Below, piece by piece: positions 38,582-47,155 of a stretch of DNA of 50,241 nucleotides; the stretch's first letter is position 1; the number at the start of each line of letters is the position of its first letter. The stretch is taken from positions 1 through 50,241 of the forward strand of contig JAKUSA010000002.1 of assembly GCA_022449565.1 (NCBI GenBank), read 5' to 3'. Under the pieces are notes generated by a model. It was given only the letters and a program-made list of their open reading frames with translations. It was not told the DNA's origin and did not search any database. The position numbers and the translations under genes are program-made. This DNA comes from Acidimicrobiales bacterium. GTDB lineage: Bacteria; Actinomycetota; Acidimicrobiia; Acidimicrobiales; MedAcidi-G1.

Positions 38582-39428
38582 AGACGACTTCGTCGAGGTC
38601 CGGGCGCAGAGGCAGCAGGTCGTCGAAGTTAGGTTCCCGACCCTCCCCCTTCGCGGCGAACGCCTCGACCATGTCAGCGGGTTGGAACATTCCGGCCTGC
38701 CAGGTTGCGATGTGATCGAGGGAGTCGGCGGTGGAGTGGTCCCGTGCGTAGGTAATCATCTCCTTTGAGCCCCACACGGCCAGCGGCGACTGGCCGGCGA
38801 TCTGGCGCGCCACCTCCCCCACTCCGTCTAGGAGGGCCTCGTGGTCTTTGAACACGTCGTTGACCAGACCTACTGCCTTGGCCTCGGCGGCCGGCATGCG
38901 CCGACCGGTGTAGGCCAGTTCCCGACACACCCCTTCGGGGATCAGCTTGGGGAGTCGCTGCAGGGTGCCCACGTCGGCTGTCATACCAAGGTTGATCTCC
39001 TGGATGCAGAAGAAGGCGTCCTCGGTGGCGTAGCGCATGTCGCAGGCCGTGACCATGTCGACCGCACCGCCCACGCACCCTCCTTGGATGGCGGCCAGCA
39101 CCGGGATTCGAGCCTTCTCCAACACGCTGAAAGTTCCCTGGAGGTGCAGGACGCCGGCCCGCAGGTTGGCCCGCACCCGTCCGACCTCCGCCCCTCTCCT
39201 GCCGGTGCCGGCACCGAACACCGACAGGTCCATGCCGGCCGAAAAGTGCCGTCCGGTGGAGGCCAGGACCACCACCCGGACCTCGCCCGAGGTGTCCAGG
39301 TCGTGGGCCAGGGCGGGCAGTTCCTTCCAGAAGGAAGGGATCATGGTGTTGAGTTCGTCGGGTCGGCAGAGGGTGACCGTGGCCACGCCGGCGTCTGTCG
39401 ATACGTCGAAGCACGTGTAGTCGCTCAT
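38580..39428 (-). CDS. Crotonase family protein, delta3,5-delta2,4-dienoyl-CoA isomerase (ECH1)-like
   Basis: 282 aa. Crotonase fold with oxyanion-hole segments HFSAGMDLSVF and IQGGCVGGAVDMVTACDMRYATEDAFF. The block IQEINLGMTADVGTLQRLPKLI, with its Asp/Glu residues, resembles ECH1, which isomerises dienoyl-CoAs from odd-position double bonds, rather than plain enoyl-CoA hydratase. The ATG follows TAGCGT by 7 nt: leaderless. Likely role in beta-oxidation of unsaturated acids. Confidence 0.85.
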   Translation of the reverse strand: MSDYTCFDVSTDAGVATVTLCRPDELNTMIPSFWKELPALAHDLDTSGEVRVVVLASTGRHFSAGMDLSVFGAGTGRRGAEVGRVRANLRAGVLHLQGTFSVLEKARIPVLAAIQGGCVGGAVDMVTACDMRYATEDAFFCIQEINLGMTADVGTLQRLPKLIPEGVCRELAYTGRRMPAAEAKAVGLVNDVFKDHEALLDGVGEVARQIAGQSPLAVWGSKEMITYARDHSTADSLDHIATWQAGMFQPADMVEAFAAKGEGREPNFDDLLPLRPDLDEVV

Positions 39429-39435
39429 AGTCCGG

Positions 39436-39441
39436 ACGCTA
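39436..39441 (-). promoter_or_regulatory. -10 box (TAGCGT) of a leaderless crotonase gene
   Basis: TAGCGT on the minus strand, 7-nt gap, then ATG 39428, with no ribosome binding site. Confidence 0.55.
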
Positions 39442-39475
39442 CCCCGGGTGGTCCCGGGGGGCGCCAGTGAGCCCC

Positions 39476-40462
39476 TCAGAGGCCCAGGTCGCCGACCGAC
39501 CCGGCCAGGTCGCCTTCGGGGCGGGCGCCCAGGTGGCCGATGACCTCAGCGGCCGCGACACTACCCAGGCGGGCAGCATCGTAGAGAGACACACCGCGGC
39601 TGAGGCCAAAAAGCACCCCGCTGGCGTACAGGTCTCCGGCCCCAGTGGTGTCCACCACCCGATCCACAGGCATAGCCGGCACCTCCAGGCGTTGGTGGCC
39701 CTCGGCCACCAGCGAGCCCCGGGCTCCAAGGGTGGTGAACACCAGGCCCACCTGGGAGGTGGCGGTTCCTAGGGCCCGGGGGAGGTCGGGGGATCCGTAG
39801 AGCGAACAGACCTCCTGCTCGTTTCCAAACACCACGTCCACGAATCTCTCCAGCAGGTCCAGCCATTCCTGACGGTGCCGGTCCACACAAAACACGTCGG
39901 ACAAAGCAAGGGCCACAATGCGACCAGCCCGGCGCGCCGCGGCCATGGCGTGGCGGATAGCCGCCTTGGCATCCTCGGTGTCCCACAGGTAGCCCTCGCA
40001 GTAGAGGATCCGCGCCGAGGCGACCAGGTCCGCATCGACGTCGGCGGGTGACAGGTGGGCGGAGATCCCCAGGTAGGTGTTCAGGGTGCGCTGGGCATCG
40101 GGAGTCACCTGGATAAGGCAGCGGGCGGTCGGGAGGTGCGTACCATTGTCGACGTCGAAGTCGACGCCGGCAGCGGCCAGGTCCTGGCGGAACACCCGGC
40201 CCAGGTCGTCGTCGGCCACCTTGCCGATATAGCCGGCCCGACCCCCCAGGGCGGCTACCCCGACCATGGTGTTGGCGGCCGAGCCCCCCGACATCTCCAT
40301 GCCCTCCGGCATCTCTGCGTAGAGGTCGGCGGCCCGGTCGGCATCGATGAGGGCCATGCGGCCCTTGTCGAGGCGGTGTTCGACGATGAACGACTCGCCA
40401 ACCGGGGCGAGCACGTCGACGATGGCATTGCCGACACCGACCACGTCCAGGTTGGCTTCCAC
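39476..40462 (-). CDS. PfkB-family kinase, probably adenosine kinase-like
   Basis: 328 aa from GTG 40462, preceded by GGAGGAGG and a 6-nt spacer; the track's 71-residue extension runs into the upstream gene and is not PfkB-like. N-terminus VVGVGNAIVDVLAPV, then GMEMSGGSAANTMVGVAALGGRAGYIGKVADDDLG, and the catalytic DTTGAGDLYASGVLFGLSRG. The N-terminal pattern matches the adenosine-kinase-like subgroup found in alphaproteobacteria and actinobacteria; sugar kinase activity cannot be excluded. An adenosine role agrees with the add and nucleoside transporter genes. Confidence 0.85.
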   Translation of the reverse strand: MEANLDVVGVGNAIVDVLAPVGESFIVEHRLDKGRMALIDADRAADLYAEMPEGMEMSGGSAANTMVGVAALGGRAGYIGKVADDDLGRVFRQDLAAAGVDFDVDNGTHLPTARCLIQVTPDAQRTLNTYLGISAHLSPADVDADLVASARILYCEGYLWDTEDAKAAIRHAMAAARRAGRIVALALSDVFCVDRHRQEWLDLLERFVDVVFGNEQEVCSLYGSPDLPRALGTATSQVGLVFTTLGARGSLVAEGHQRLEVPAMPVDRVVDTTGAGDLYASGVLFGLSRGVSLYDAARLGSVAAAEVIGHLGARPEGDLAGSVGDLGL

Positions 40463-40533
40463 CGAGACCTCCTCCGGGTACAGGACTCTCACCGGCCGGA
40501 CAGTCTGTCCGACGGGTTCCCAGTCGTCAGGGT

Positions 40534-41085
40534 TTAGCCGCTCGGGGCGTCGAGGCGGAATAAGCCGGTGGTGTCCAGGAGGGTGGCCACCAACCGGTGG
40601 GCTCGCCCGTGGGGGCCGAACACCGTGCAGTCGAAGACCTGCCCGGCCCGGGCGATCCGGGCCTCGGGTCGGCATGCCATTCGATTGCTGACCCCCAGGT
40701 CAGCATCGAGGCGCGCTACAGCCTGCTCAGCCACATCGGAGGCCCACACGACCGTGGCTGGGGAGGCCACCCGCACCCCTCCGAATGGATCGGGTCCCGT
40801 GACGGCGACTGACATCGGGTAGCCGGCGATGGTGACCGAACAGGAAACGGTGGCCAGCGTCGCGGCGGCCATGACCGGGCAGGAGACCTGCTCCACTAGC
40901 TGGGGAGCGGTCGGTAGTAGGGCCACAGGTATGGACCGCTCCAGGGCGGCCCCGTCGAGGAGTTCCGGCTCAGCAGACCCACAGGCCGCGCCGATCAAAA
41001 GGGCCAGGGCGACCAGCGCCCGGAGGGGGGCTCGGACTTCGGCGGTCAACCCAGTTCCCTGGCGTAGGCCAGTGCCTCCTCCCAT
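40534..41085 (-). CDS. Small lipoprotein with DUF4333-like repeats
   Basis: 183 aa. A hydrophobic stretch ending in the lipobox LIGAACGS (Cys about residue 35) marks a lipoprotein. Two regions with the Cys-Pro...Gly...Cys pattern (VSCPVMAAATLATVSCSV and RPEARIARAGQVFDCTVFGPHG) resemble DUF4333 domains, which are found in actinobacterial surface proteins of unknown function. The start is uncertain: ATG 41085 overlaps the FAD reductase by 40 nt, and a TTG at 41049 would overlap its stop by only 4 nt. Confidence 0.75.
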   Translation of the reverse strand: MGGGTGLRQGTGLTAEVRAPLRALVALALLIGAACGSAEPELLDGAALERSIPVALLPTAPQLVEQVSCPVMAAATLATVSCSVTIAGYPMSVAVTGPDPFGGVRVASPATVVWASDVAEQAVARLDADLGVSNRMACRPEARIARAGQVFDCTVFGPHGRAHRLVATLLDTTGLFRLDAPSG

Positions 41086-42251
41086 GTGGCTTCCTGGTCG
41101 ATCAGCGACTTGAACTGCATCACCTGGCGTGGTCGGTTCATCCCGAACACGGCGTTGAACCGTCCTCCACTGCCGTAAAGGGCAGTGAACCGGCCCTCCT
41201 CAGGTGATCCGGTGACCATGCGGACCTCGTCGTCCGGGTGGGTCAGGCCAGCCACCTGGATCTTCCGGTCGTACTGATCGCTCCAGAACCATGGCACGGG
41301 GGCGTAGGCCGTGGCCTCCTCGTCGGTCTGTAGGAGCCGCCGGGCGGCATGGATGCCCTGTTCGACGGCGTTGTCCCAGTGTTCCACCCGAACGGACCTC
41401 CCGTAGCGCGGGTGGTCCCACCGAGCCACGTCGCCCGCCGCGGTGACGTCCGGCGCGGCCAGGCAGGTCGCGTCACAACAAACGCCGTCGTCGAGGTCGA
41501 GACCCGAGGACTCCAACCAGTCGGTGTTGGGGACCACGCCGATGCCCACCACGACCACGTCAGCCTCGACCACTGAACCGTCATCGAGCATGGCCGCCCT
41601 CACCCGGTCCTCGCCCACCAACTCGACCACGCCCACCCCGCAGCGAAGGTCAACTCCGTGGGAGCGGTGAAGGTCGGCCATGGTCGTTCCGATCTCGGCG
41701 CCAAGCACACGCACCAAGGGAACGGGGAGAGCTTCCACCATGGTGACCTCCACCCCGCGGTCGACCGCCACGGACGCCACCTCGGAGCCGATGAACCCGG
41801 CGCCCACCACGAGGAGCCGCCGGGGTACTCCCTCAAGGGCCGCCCGAATAGCCAGGCAATCGTCGAGGGTCCGAAGGGTGTGGACCCCCGCCAGATGCCC
41901 GGTGCCGGGCAAGGCCCGACATTGGGCCCCGGTGGCGATTAGCAGTCCGTCGAATCTCTCGGCCACCCCGTCCACCTCCACAGTGTGAGCCTCCAGGTCG
42001 AGGCCGGTGGCCCGCTGACCGAGGCGCAGGTCGACCTGAAGGTCGGCAAGCCGGTCCGGGGCTGCCAGGTGGATCCGATCGGGCTCCCAGTCGCCAGCCA
42101 GGACCTGTTTGGACAGAGGCGGTCGGTCGTAAGGCTGGTGGGACTCCTCGCCCACCAGGGTGATCCGACCGTCGAAGCCGTCCGAGCGGAGCGTCTCGAC
42201 GCCTCGGAGACCGGCCAGCGAGGCCCCGATGACGGTTATGGCCTCGCGCAT
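41046..42251 (-). CDS. FAD/NAD(P)-dependent ferredoxin reductase
   Basis: 401 aa. FAD-binding VIGASLAGLRGVETLRSDGFDGRITLVGEE, YDRPPLSK, NAD(P)-binding LVVGAGFIGSEVASVAVDRGVEVTMVE, the FAD segment ATCLAAPDVTAAGDVARW, and a C-terminal reductase domain. It transfers electrons from NAD(P)H to ferredoxin for P450 or Rieske oxygenases; the [3Fe-4S] ferredoxin gene lies 69 nt upstream. No P450 or oxygenase partner is in the window apart from PhyH, which does not use this system. Confidence 0.92.
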   Translation of the reverse strand: MREAITVIGASLAGLRGVETLRSDGFDGRITLVGEESHQPYDRPPLSKQVLAGDWEPDRIHLAAPDRLADLQVDLRLGQRATGLDLEAHTVEVDGVAERFDGLLIATGAQCRALPGTGHLAGVHTLRTLDDCLAIRAALEGVPRRLLVVGAGFIGSEVASVAVDRGVEVTMVEALPVPLVRVLGAEIGTTMADLHRSHGVDLRCGVGVVELVGEDRVRAAMLDDGSVVEADVVVVGIGVVPNTDWLESSGLDLDDGVCCDATCLAAPDVTAAGDVARWDHPRYGRSVRVEHWDNAVEQGIHAARRLLQTDEEATAYAPVPWFWSDQYDRKIQVAGLTHPDDEVRMVTGSPEEGRFTALYGSGGRFNAVFGMNRPRQVMQFKSLIDQEATWEEALAYARELG

Positions 42252-42320
42252 CGACTCAGGTCCCCGACAGGAGCTTGTCCGACCCGGCCGGTGATCAGTC
42301 GCCCCGACGCGATCTCGGGG

Positions 42321-42512
42321 TCAGTCCTGGATGGAGATGGCCTGCTTGGGGCAACGCTGGACGGCCTCCTCCACGGCGGACCGTCGGTCCTCTCCGGGCT
42401 GCTCGTTGAGGACGTAGAGGAAGTCATCGTCGCGCACCTCAAAGATCTCCGGTGCGACCTGCATACAGATTGCGTTGCTCTCGCAGAGGTCGAAGTCCAC
42501 TACCACCCGCAT
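42321..42512 (-). CDS. [3Fe-4S]-type ferredoxin
   Basis: 63 aa from ATG 42512, preceded by GGGAGAGG. Three cluster Cys (Cys10, Cys16 in DLCESNAIC, Cys54 in RCPKQAI) with no Cys in the usual fourth position give a 3Fe-4S cluster like the actinobacterial P450 ferredoxins. It probably passes electrons from the adjacent reductase to a P450. The track extends the ORF by 47 unrelated residues. Confidence 0.92.
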   Translation of the reverse strand: MRVVVDFDLCESNAICMQVAPEIFEVRDDDFLYVLNEQPGEDRRSAVEEAVQRCPKQAISIQD

Positions 42513-42603
42513 CGGATACACCTCTCCCAACCCCGGCCGTTCGACGACCGAACCAACGATCCCCCGATGGTAGGCAAGATCGGTGCAAGCCGCCGAATCC
42601 TCG

Positions 42604-43767
42604 TCAGGGCTTCTGGTCACCGACCACCCACATGGCGAAGTACTGGGCCCCACCGCCGTAGGCGTGGCCGAAGGCCCGTCGGACTCCGTCTACCTGATGG
42701 TCCCCGGCCATCCCACGAACCTGGAGCGCAGCCTCGGCGAAGCGAATCATGCCGGAGGCCCCAATCGGGTTGGAGGACAGCACCCCACCGGAGCAGTTGA
42801 CCGGCAGGTCGCCTCCCTCGATGTCGGTGGACCCGTCCTCGACCATGCGCCACCCGTGATCCACCTCGGCGAACCCGAGGCTCTCCAGCCACATCGGTTC
42901 GTACCAGGAGAACGGCACGTACATCTCGACCACGTCGATTTCGGCGCGGGGGTCGACGATGCCGGCCTGGCCGAAGACGTCAGCCGCGCACTCCCGGCTT
43001 GCCAAAGGGTTCACCTCGTCGCGTCCGGGAAAGTTGTTGGCCTCGGAGCGCATGGCCGTGCCGTGCACCCAGGCCACCGGGCTGTCAGAGGCGTCCCCGG
43101 CGGCCTCGTCGCCGAGCACCATGGCGCACGCCCCGTCAGAAGAGGGGCAGGTCTCCGAGTAGCGGATCGGGTCCCACAGCATCGGTGATTCGACGACGGC
43201 TTCGAAGGTCAGGTCGGCCTGGTGCAGGTGGGCAAAGGGGTTAGCCAGGGCGTGGCGTCGGTCCTTGAAAGCAACCATGCAGCCGATCAGGTCCGGGGCG
43301 CCCGAGCGGGCCATGTACTGGCGGATTATCGGTGAGAAATAGCCACCGGCCCCGGCGTTGATGGACACCGAGAACGGTTGGGGAAGGGAGAGGGCCCAGG
43401 TGGCATTGGACTCGGACTGCTTCTCAAAGCCCAGGGTGAGCACCCGCCGGTGGACCCGCGACTGGACTAGCGATGCGGCAACCAACGCTGTGGAACCGCC
43501 CACCGACCCAGCGGTGTGGACCCGCAGCATCGGTTTACCCACACATCCCAGGGCGTCGGCCAGGTACAGCTCCGGCATGACCACCCCCTCGAAGAAGTCG
43601 GGGGCTTTGCCGATGACCACTGCGTCGATCTCCGCCCATCCAAGGCGGGCGTCCTCAAGGGCCCGGTAAGCGGCCTCGCGTACCAGTCCGGCGATGGACA
43701 CGTCGCCCCGGTTGGACGAGTACCTGGTCTGGCCGACTCCCAAAACGGCGGTGCGCTCACCTCCCAT
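42604..43767 (-). CDS. Thiolase-fold protein (SCP-x/Ltp type), thiolase Cys missing
   Basis: 387 aa from ATG 43767 (MGGERTAVLGVGQTRYSS). Thiolase fold: EIDAVVIGKAPDFFEGV, ALVAASLVQSRVHRRVLTLGFEKQSES, CPSSDGACAMVLG, YVPFSWYEPMWLESLGFAE and the C-terminal NCSGGVLSSNPIGASGMIRFAEA. The position of the nucleophilic Cys (TACASG in thiolases) is HTAGSVGGS here, and the catalytic His of GHP is Asn. That pattern is known for Ltp2-like aldolases of steroid side-chain degradation, which work with a DUF35 protein. The genes are coupled (TGATG), and two DUF35 genes lie just upstream. Confidence 0.88.
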   Translation of the reverse strand: MGGERTAVLGVGQTRYSSNRGDVSIAGLVREAAYRALEDARLGWAEIDAVVIGKAPDFFEGVVMPELYLADALGCVGKPMLRVHTAGSVGGSTALVAASLVQSRVHRRVLTLGFEKQSESNATWALSLPQPFSVSINAGAGGYFSPIIRQYMARSGAPDLIGCMVAFKDRRHALANPFAHLHQADLTFEAVVESPMLWDPIRYSETCPSSDGACAMVLGDEAAGDASDSPVAWVHGTAMRSEANNFPGRDEVNPLASRECAADVFGQAGIVDPRAEIDVVEMYVPFSWYEPMWLESLGFAEVDHGWRMVEDGSTDIEGGDLPVNCSGGVLSSNPIGASGMIRFAEAALQVRGMAGDHQVDGVRRAFGHAYGGGAQYFAMWVVGDQKP

Positions 43768-44840
43768 CAGTCGCCCTCCAGGACGCACACCAGGTTCTGC
43801 TGCAGGCACGGTCCCGAGGTGGCGTGAGCCAACGCCCGGTCCGCGGTGCCGGCCCCCACGCGGGCCGCCGCTTCGGCGATCCGGATGAGCCCCGAGGCCA
43901 TGAGGGTGTCCGCGGCCAACGCCCCACCCGACGGGTTCACATCGGTTCCCCCGGCGATACCCAGTTCCCTCTGCAGTATCCACTCCTGACTGGTAGTCGG
44001 GCCGTGGATCTCGGCAATGTCGAGCCGGTCGGAGGAAGCACCGACCTCCTGGGCGGCCATGGCCGCCGACGGGGCCCGAGTCAGATCCCGGGTGCCGAGG
44101 GCGTGACCATCGATCCGATGGTCGATGCCACGGATCCACGCCGGTCGTTCGCACAGGGCTCGGGCCCGTTCCCCGGCGGCTAGCACCACGGCACAACCGC
44201 CGTCGGCCACCTGGGCCAGGTCACTGGCCCGGAGCGGGTCAGCCACCGGTTCGGCGGCCAGCAGTTCCTCAGGCGTCGCTTCGGCCGAGGCCCGAACCGC
44301 GTTCGGGTTGCCAACCGCATTGTGCAGGCTGCGGACAGCCACCTCGGCCAGGGCCTCAGGGGTGACCGTCCCGGAGTCCAAGAGCAGACGGGCTTGCAGG
44401 GCGGCCAGGGCATGGGCGTCCGGCCACAGGGGTGCCAGGTAGTAGGGATCCAACTGGAGGGCGAGTACGTCACGCACCGAACCAGCCGAGGGTTTGCCGT
44501 AGCCGTATACCAGGGCCGTGTCGACGTCGCCGATCTGGAGCTTCACCCAAGCCTCGTAGAGGGCGAAGGCCCCGTCCATCTCCACGTGGCTTTCACTTAT
44601 CGGCGGGAAGGCTCCGACCGCGTCGAGGGTCTGGACGAACGAGAAGGCCTGGCCGGCCAGGAAGTCGCTGCTCCCCGAGCAGGTGAACCCGATCTCGGCT
44701 TGGGAGAGGCCCACTGCGTTACGGGCCCGGTTGACTAGATCGACCAGCAACTGGACCTCGTTCTCGTCGGTCAGGGCCTCCTCTTGGCGCACCGCGACCG
44801 ATACAACGGCCACGTCGCGTTGGCCGGCGCCCTCAGCCAT
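43767..44840 (-). CDS. Second thiolase-like protein, catalytic residues degenerate
   Basis: 357 aa from ATG 44840 (MAEGAGQRDVAVVSVAVRQEE). Thiolase-type fold blocks: EIGFTCSGSSDFLAGQAFSF, ALVYGYGKPSAGSVRD, DGGCAVVLAAGERAR, DIAEIHGPTTSQEW and NPSGGALAADTLMASGLIRIAEAAARVG. The Cys loop is replaced (SESHVEMDGAFALYEA) and the GHPxGATG segment is ADTLMASG, so neither thiolase Cys nor His is present. It overlaps the DUF35 gene upstream by 8 nt and couples to the first thiolase gene. A subunit of a thiolase-like/DUF35 complex is the most likely role. Confidence 0.85.
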   Translation of the reverse strand: MAEGAGQRDVAVVSVAVRQEEALTDENEVQLLVDLVNRARNAVGLSQAEIGFTCSGSSDFLAGQAFSFVQTLDAVGAFPPISESHVEMDGAFALYEAWVKLQIGDVDTALVYGYGKPSAGSVRDVLALQLDPYYLAPLWPDAHALAALQARLLLDSGTVTPEALAEVAVRSLHNAVGNPNAVRASAEATPEELLAAEPVADPLRASDLAQVADGGCAVVLAAGERARALCERPAWIRGIDHRIDGHALGTRDLTRAPSAAMAAQEVGASSDRLDIAEIHGPTTSQEWILQRELGIAGGTDVNPSGGALAADTLMASGLIRIAEAAARVGAGTADRALAHATSGPCLQQNLVCVLEGD

Positions 44841-45414
44841 CGGTTCGTCCCCTCCAGGCCCGGTTTCCGGCCCGTCCCACCGGAACGTCGGGTTCCCCGC
44901 TGGGCTCCCAGTAGAGGACGTTCTCAGCGGTGGGTCCCAGCTGCTCGTCGGGCTTCCACACGGCACGCACCCGCATGCCGATCCGTACTTCCTCGGTGGC
45001 GCAGCCAGCGACCAGGCCCAGGAAGCCAATGTCGGCGCCGTCGAGGTGGATCCATGCGCTCACATAGGGCACCTCCAGGTCGTCCCGTCCCGGGATGGGC
45101 AGGTGGGTGACGCAGAAGTTGCCCACATGGCCGGTGTCGGCCAGGTCCACAGTCTCGTCGATGGCCGTTCCGTGGCGGGGGTCGACCCCGCGGGGCGGCA
45201 CGAAGACCGCCCCGTCGACCGGGGACCGGTGACCGAGGATCCGCTTCTCAGCGTAGGCCCGAAGGTAGGCCTGGGCCGCCGCGCTGGGTACGAAGTCGTA
45301 GACCAGTCGTATCGGCGTACGGACCGACCGCACCGGCTCAAGGCCGGCCAGGGCCTCCGGAGTGACGACCGCCTCGGCGAGCGCCCGGGGGGGGATGTCG
45401 GGGTCGGTCATCAC
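44833..45414 (-). CDS. DUF35 OB-fold acyl-CoA-associated protein, no zinc ribbon
   Basis: 193 aa. The DUF35 order is visible: an N-terminal helix (YLRAYAEKRILGHR), the ribbon position SPVDGAVFVPPRG, GHVGNFCVTHLPIPGRD, VPYVSAWIHLDGADIGFLGLVAG and RIGMRVRAVWKPDEQ. The CxxC pairs of the usual rubredoxin-like ribbon are absent. Family members pair with thiolase-fold enzymes, for example in CoA-dependent aldol or retro-aldol steps. GTG 45414 or ATG 45411. Confidence 0.85.
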   Translation of the reverse strand: MMTDPDIPPRALAEAVVTPEALAGLEPVRSVRTPIRLVYDFVPSAAAQAYLRAYAEKRILGHRSPVDGAVFVPPRGVDPRHGTAIDETVDLADTGHVGNFCVTHLPIPGRDDLEVPYVSAWIHLDGADIGFLGLVAGCATEEVRIGMRVRAVWKPDEQLGPTAENVLYWEPSGEPDVPVGRAGNRAWRGRTDG

Positions 45415-45421
45415 AGGGGGC

Positions 45422-45868
45422 TCAACTGGCCTCGGGGCGGAAGCCGTCCAGATCGGCGATGTGGCCGACCCGTTGGTCGGCCCACACCGCTCGGACCCGC
45501 ATACCGGTGGTCATCTCGGTCGGCGAGTCGACCAGGACGCCGTGGAGCATCGCCGTGTCGGCACCGTCGAGGCGGATCATGGCCAGGGCGTGCGGGACCT
45601 CCCACGGCGACTGGGGACGCGGTGGGTCGACCCAGGTCCAGGTTTCGACCACGCCAGCCTGGCCGACCTCCACCATTTCGGTGAGGGGTTCGCTGGTCAC
45701 CGGGTCGTACTCGGTGGGCGGGACCAAGACCGTCCCGTCTCTCCGCTGAATCCCAAGCAGGATCCCCTCGCGCAGGCCGGTTAGGAATGCGCCGACCACC
45801 GGCCCGGTGCTCCGGGTGAACGGGTACTCGACGACCAGGTCGGCCCGTAGCAGCTCCGACTCGGCCAT
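45422..45868 (-). CDS. Second DUF35 OB-fold protein, no zinc ribbon
   Basis: 148 aa. Ordered blocks YPFTRSTGPVVGAFLTGLREGILLGIQRRDG, VLVPPTEYDPVT, VETWTWVDPPRPQSPWEVPHALAMIRLDGADTAMLHGVL and TTGMRVRAVWADQRVGHI match the DUF35 OB domain. No Cys at all. GGGAGGGG precedes the ATG. It is 7 nt upstream of the first DUF35 gene, so the DUF35-DUF35-thiolase-thiolase set is one operon. Confidence 0.82.
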   Translation of the reverse strand: MAESELLRADLVVEYPFTRSTGPVVGAFLTGLREGILLGIQRRDGTVLVPPTEYDPVTSEPLTEMVEVGQAGVVETWTWVDPPRPQSPWEVPHALAMIRLDGADTAMLHGVLVDSPTEMTTGMRVRAVWADQRVGHIADLDGFRPEAS

Positions 45869-45909
45869 ACCCCTCCCGTTCTGAGGGCCCGACCGGCCGG
45901 CTGGTCGGC

Positions 45910-46992
45910 TCAGAAGTCGATGACCTGGCGGACGATGTCAGCGTCGCCCAGGCACGCCATGGCGTCGTTCACCTCTTCGAGGCCGATCCGTCGGGAGATC
46001 ATCCCCACCAGGTCCAGTTGGCCGGCCTGGTGGAGCCGTAGGAACCGGTTGAAGTCGGTTCGCACGTCGGCGCTGCCGTACATCGACCCGACAAGGATCT
46101 TTTCGGAAAAGAACATCTCGAAGGCCGACAGAGCGAAGGTCTCCTCGATCCGGCCCACGCCGACGATGCAGCAGGTGCCGCCCCGCCGGGTCAGGTCGAA
46201 GGCCTGCCGCATAGTGGCCGGCATCCCGATGCACTCCAGGGCGAAGTCGAAGCCCTCCCCGCCGGTTATTTCAGCCACCGCCGCGGGGAGGTCATCGGGG
46301 AGCACCCCGTGGGTGGCCCCGAATGTCTTGGCCCGCTCCAACTTGCCCTCGTGGAGATCCACGGCGATGATCGCCGCCGCTCCGGCCACCCGAGCACCCT
46401 GGATGGCGGCCACCCCAACGCCCCCGCAACCGATGACCACTACGGACGAGCCTGGGGTCACCTGAGCTGTGTTGAGAGCGGCACCGACGCCAGTGGTCAC
46501 GCCGCAGCCGATGAGCGCGGCGACGTCTAGTGGCACGTCGTCGTCGATCTTGATGGCGGCGATCCCGGGCACGATGGTCTCCTCGGCGAACGTGCCACAT
46601 CCAGTCATCGACCCGACCACCCGGTCGCCCTGACGGAACTGCATGTTGGTGCTCATCAACACCAGTCCAGTCATGCACAGGTTGGGCTGGTGCCGTCCGG
46701 TGCAGAAGGGGCAGGTCCCGCAGGGCGGGGAGAAGGCGATGATGACGTGGTCGCCCGGAGCCACGTGGGTGACCCCGTCGCCCACGTCGACCACCACGCC
46801 GGCGCCCTCGTGACCTAGCACGGCGGGCGGTTCCTGGGGGATCGTCCCGTTCATGGCCGAGAGGTCCGAATGGCAGACCCCACTGTGGGCGATCTTGACC
46901 CGGACGTCGCCGGGACCAATGTCCCGGAGCGTGACATCGTCGGCGACCACCAGTTCCTCGGTGGGCACCGTTTCGAGAATGGCGGCAAGCAT
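45910..46992 (-). CDS. Zinc-dependent alcohol dehydrogenase (MDR superfamily)
   Basis: 360 aa. Catalytic zinc ligands in SGVCHSDLSAMNG (Cys40) and GHEGAGVVVDVG (His61), structural zinc loop CGTCPFCTG, and Rossmann motif VVVIGCGGVGVAAIQGARVAGAAAIIAVD. This is a class III/NDMA-type ADH pattern, oxidising primary alcohols with NAD or a related cofactor. ATG preceded by GGAG; a TAGGGT hexamer lies 40 nt upstream. It is probably the first gene of the minus-strand lipid-catabolism unit, or a separate gene. Confidence 0.92.
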   Translation of the reverse strand: MLAAILETVPTEELVVADDVTLRDIGPGDVRVKIAHSGVCHSDLSAMNGTIPQEPPAVLGHEGAGVVVDVGDGVTHVAPGDHVIIAFSPPCGTCPFCTGRHQPNLCMTGLVLMSTNMQFRQGDRVVGSMTGCGTFAEETIVPGIAAIKIDDDVPLDVAALIGCGVTTGVGAALNTAQVTPGSSVVVIGCGGVGVAAIQGARVAGAAAIIAVDLHEGKLERAKTFGATHGVLPDDLPAAVAEITGGEGFDFALECIGMPATMRQAFDLTRRGGTCCIVGVGRIEETFALSAFEMFFSEKILVGSMYGSADVRTDFNRFLRLHQAGQLDLVGMISRRIGLEEVNDAMACLGDADIVRQVIDF

Positions 46993-47155
46993 CGTCGGCT
47001 CCGATCGGAGGGTTTGTTCCTCTGCGCGGCGACCCTAACGGACCGGCTGAGGTCGCGGGAAGGCGACCGGCATCCCAGATCGTGCCAACATGGCCGACCC
47101 CGGTCACCGCAGATCGGGACTCGGGCCCGCTCATCCCCGGCCACCGGAGCGCGAC

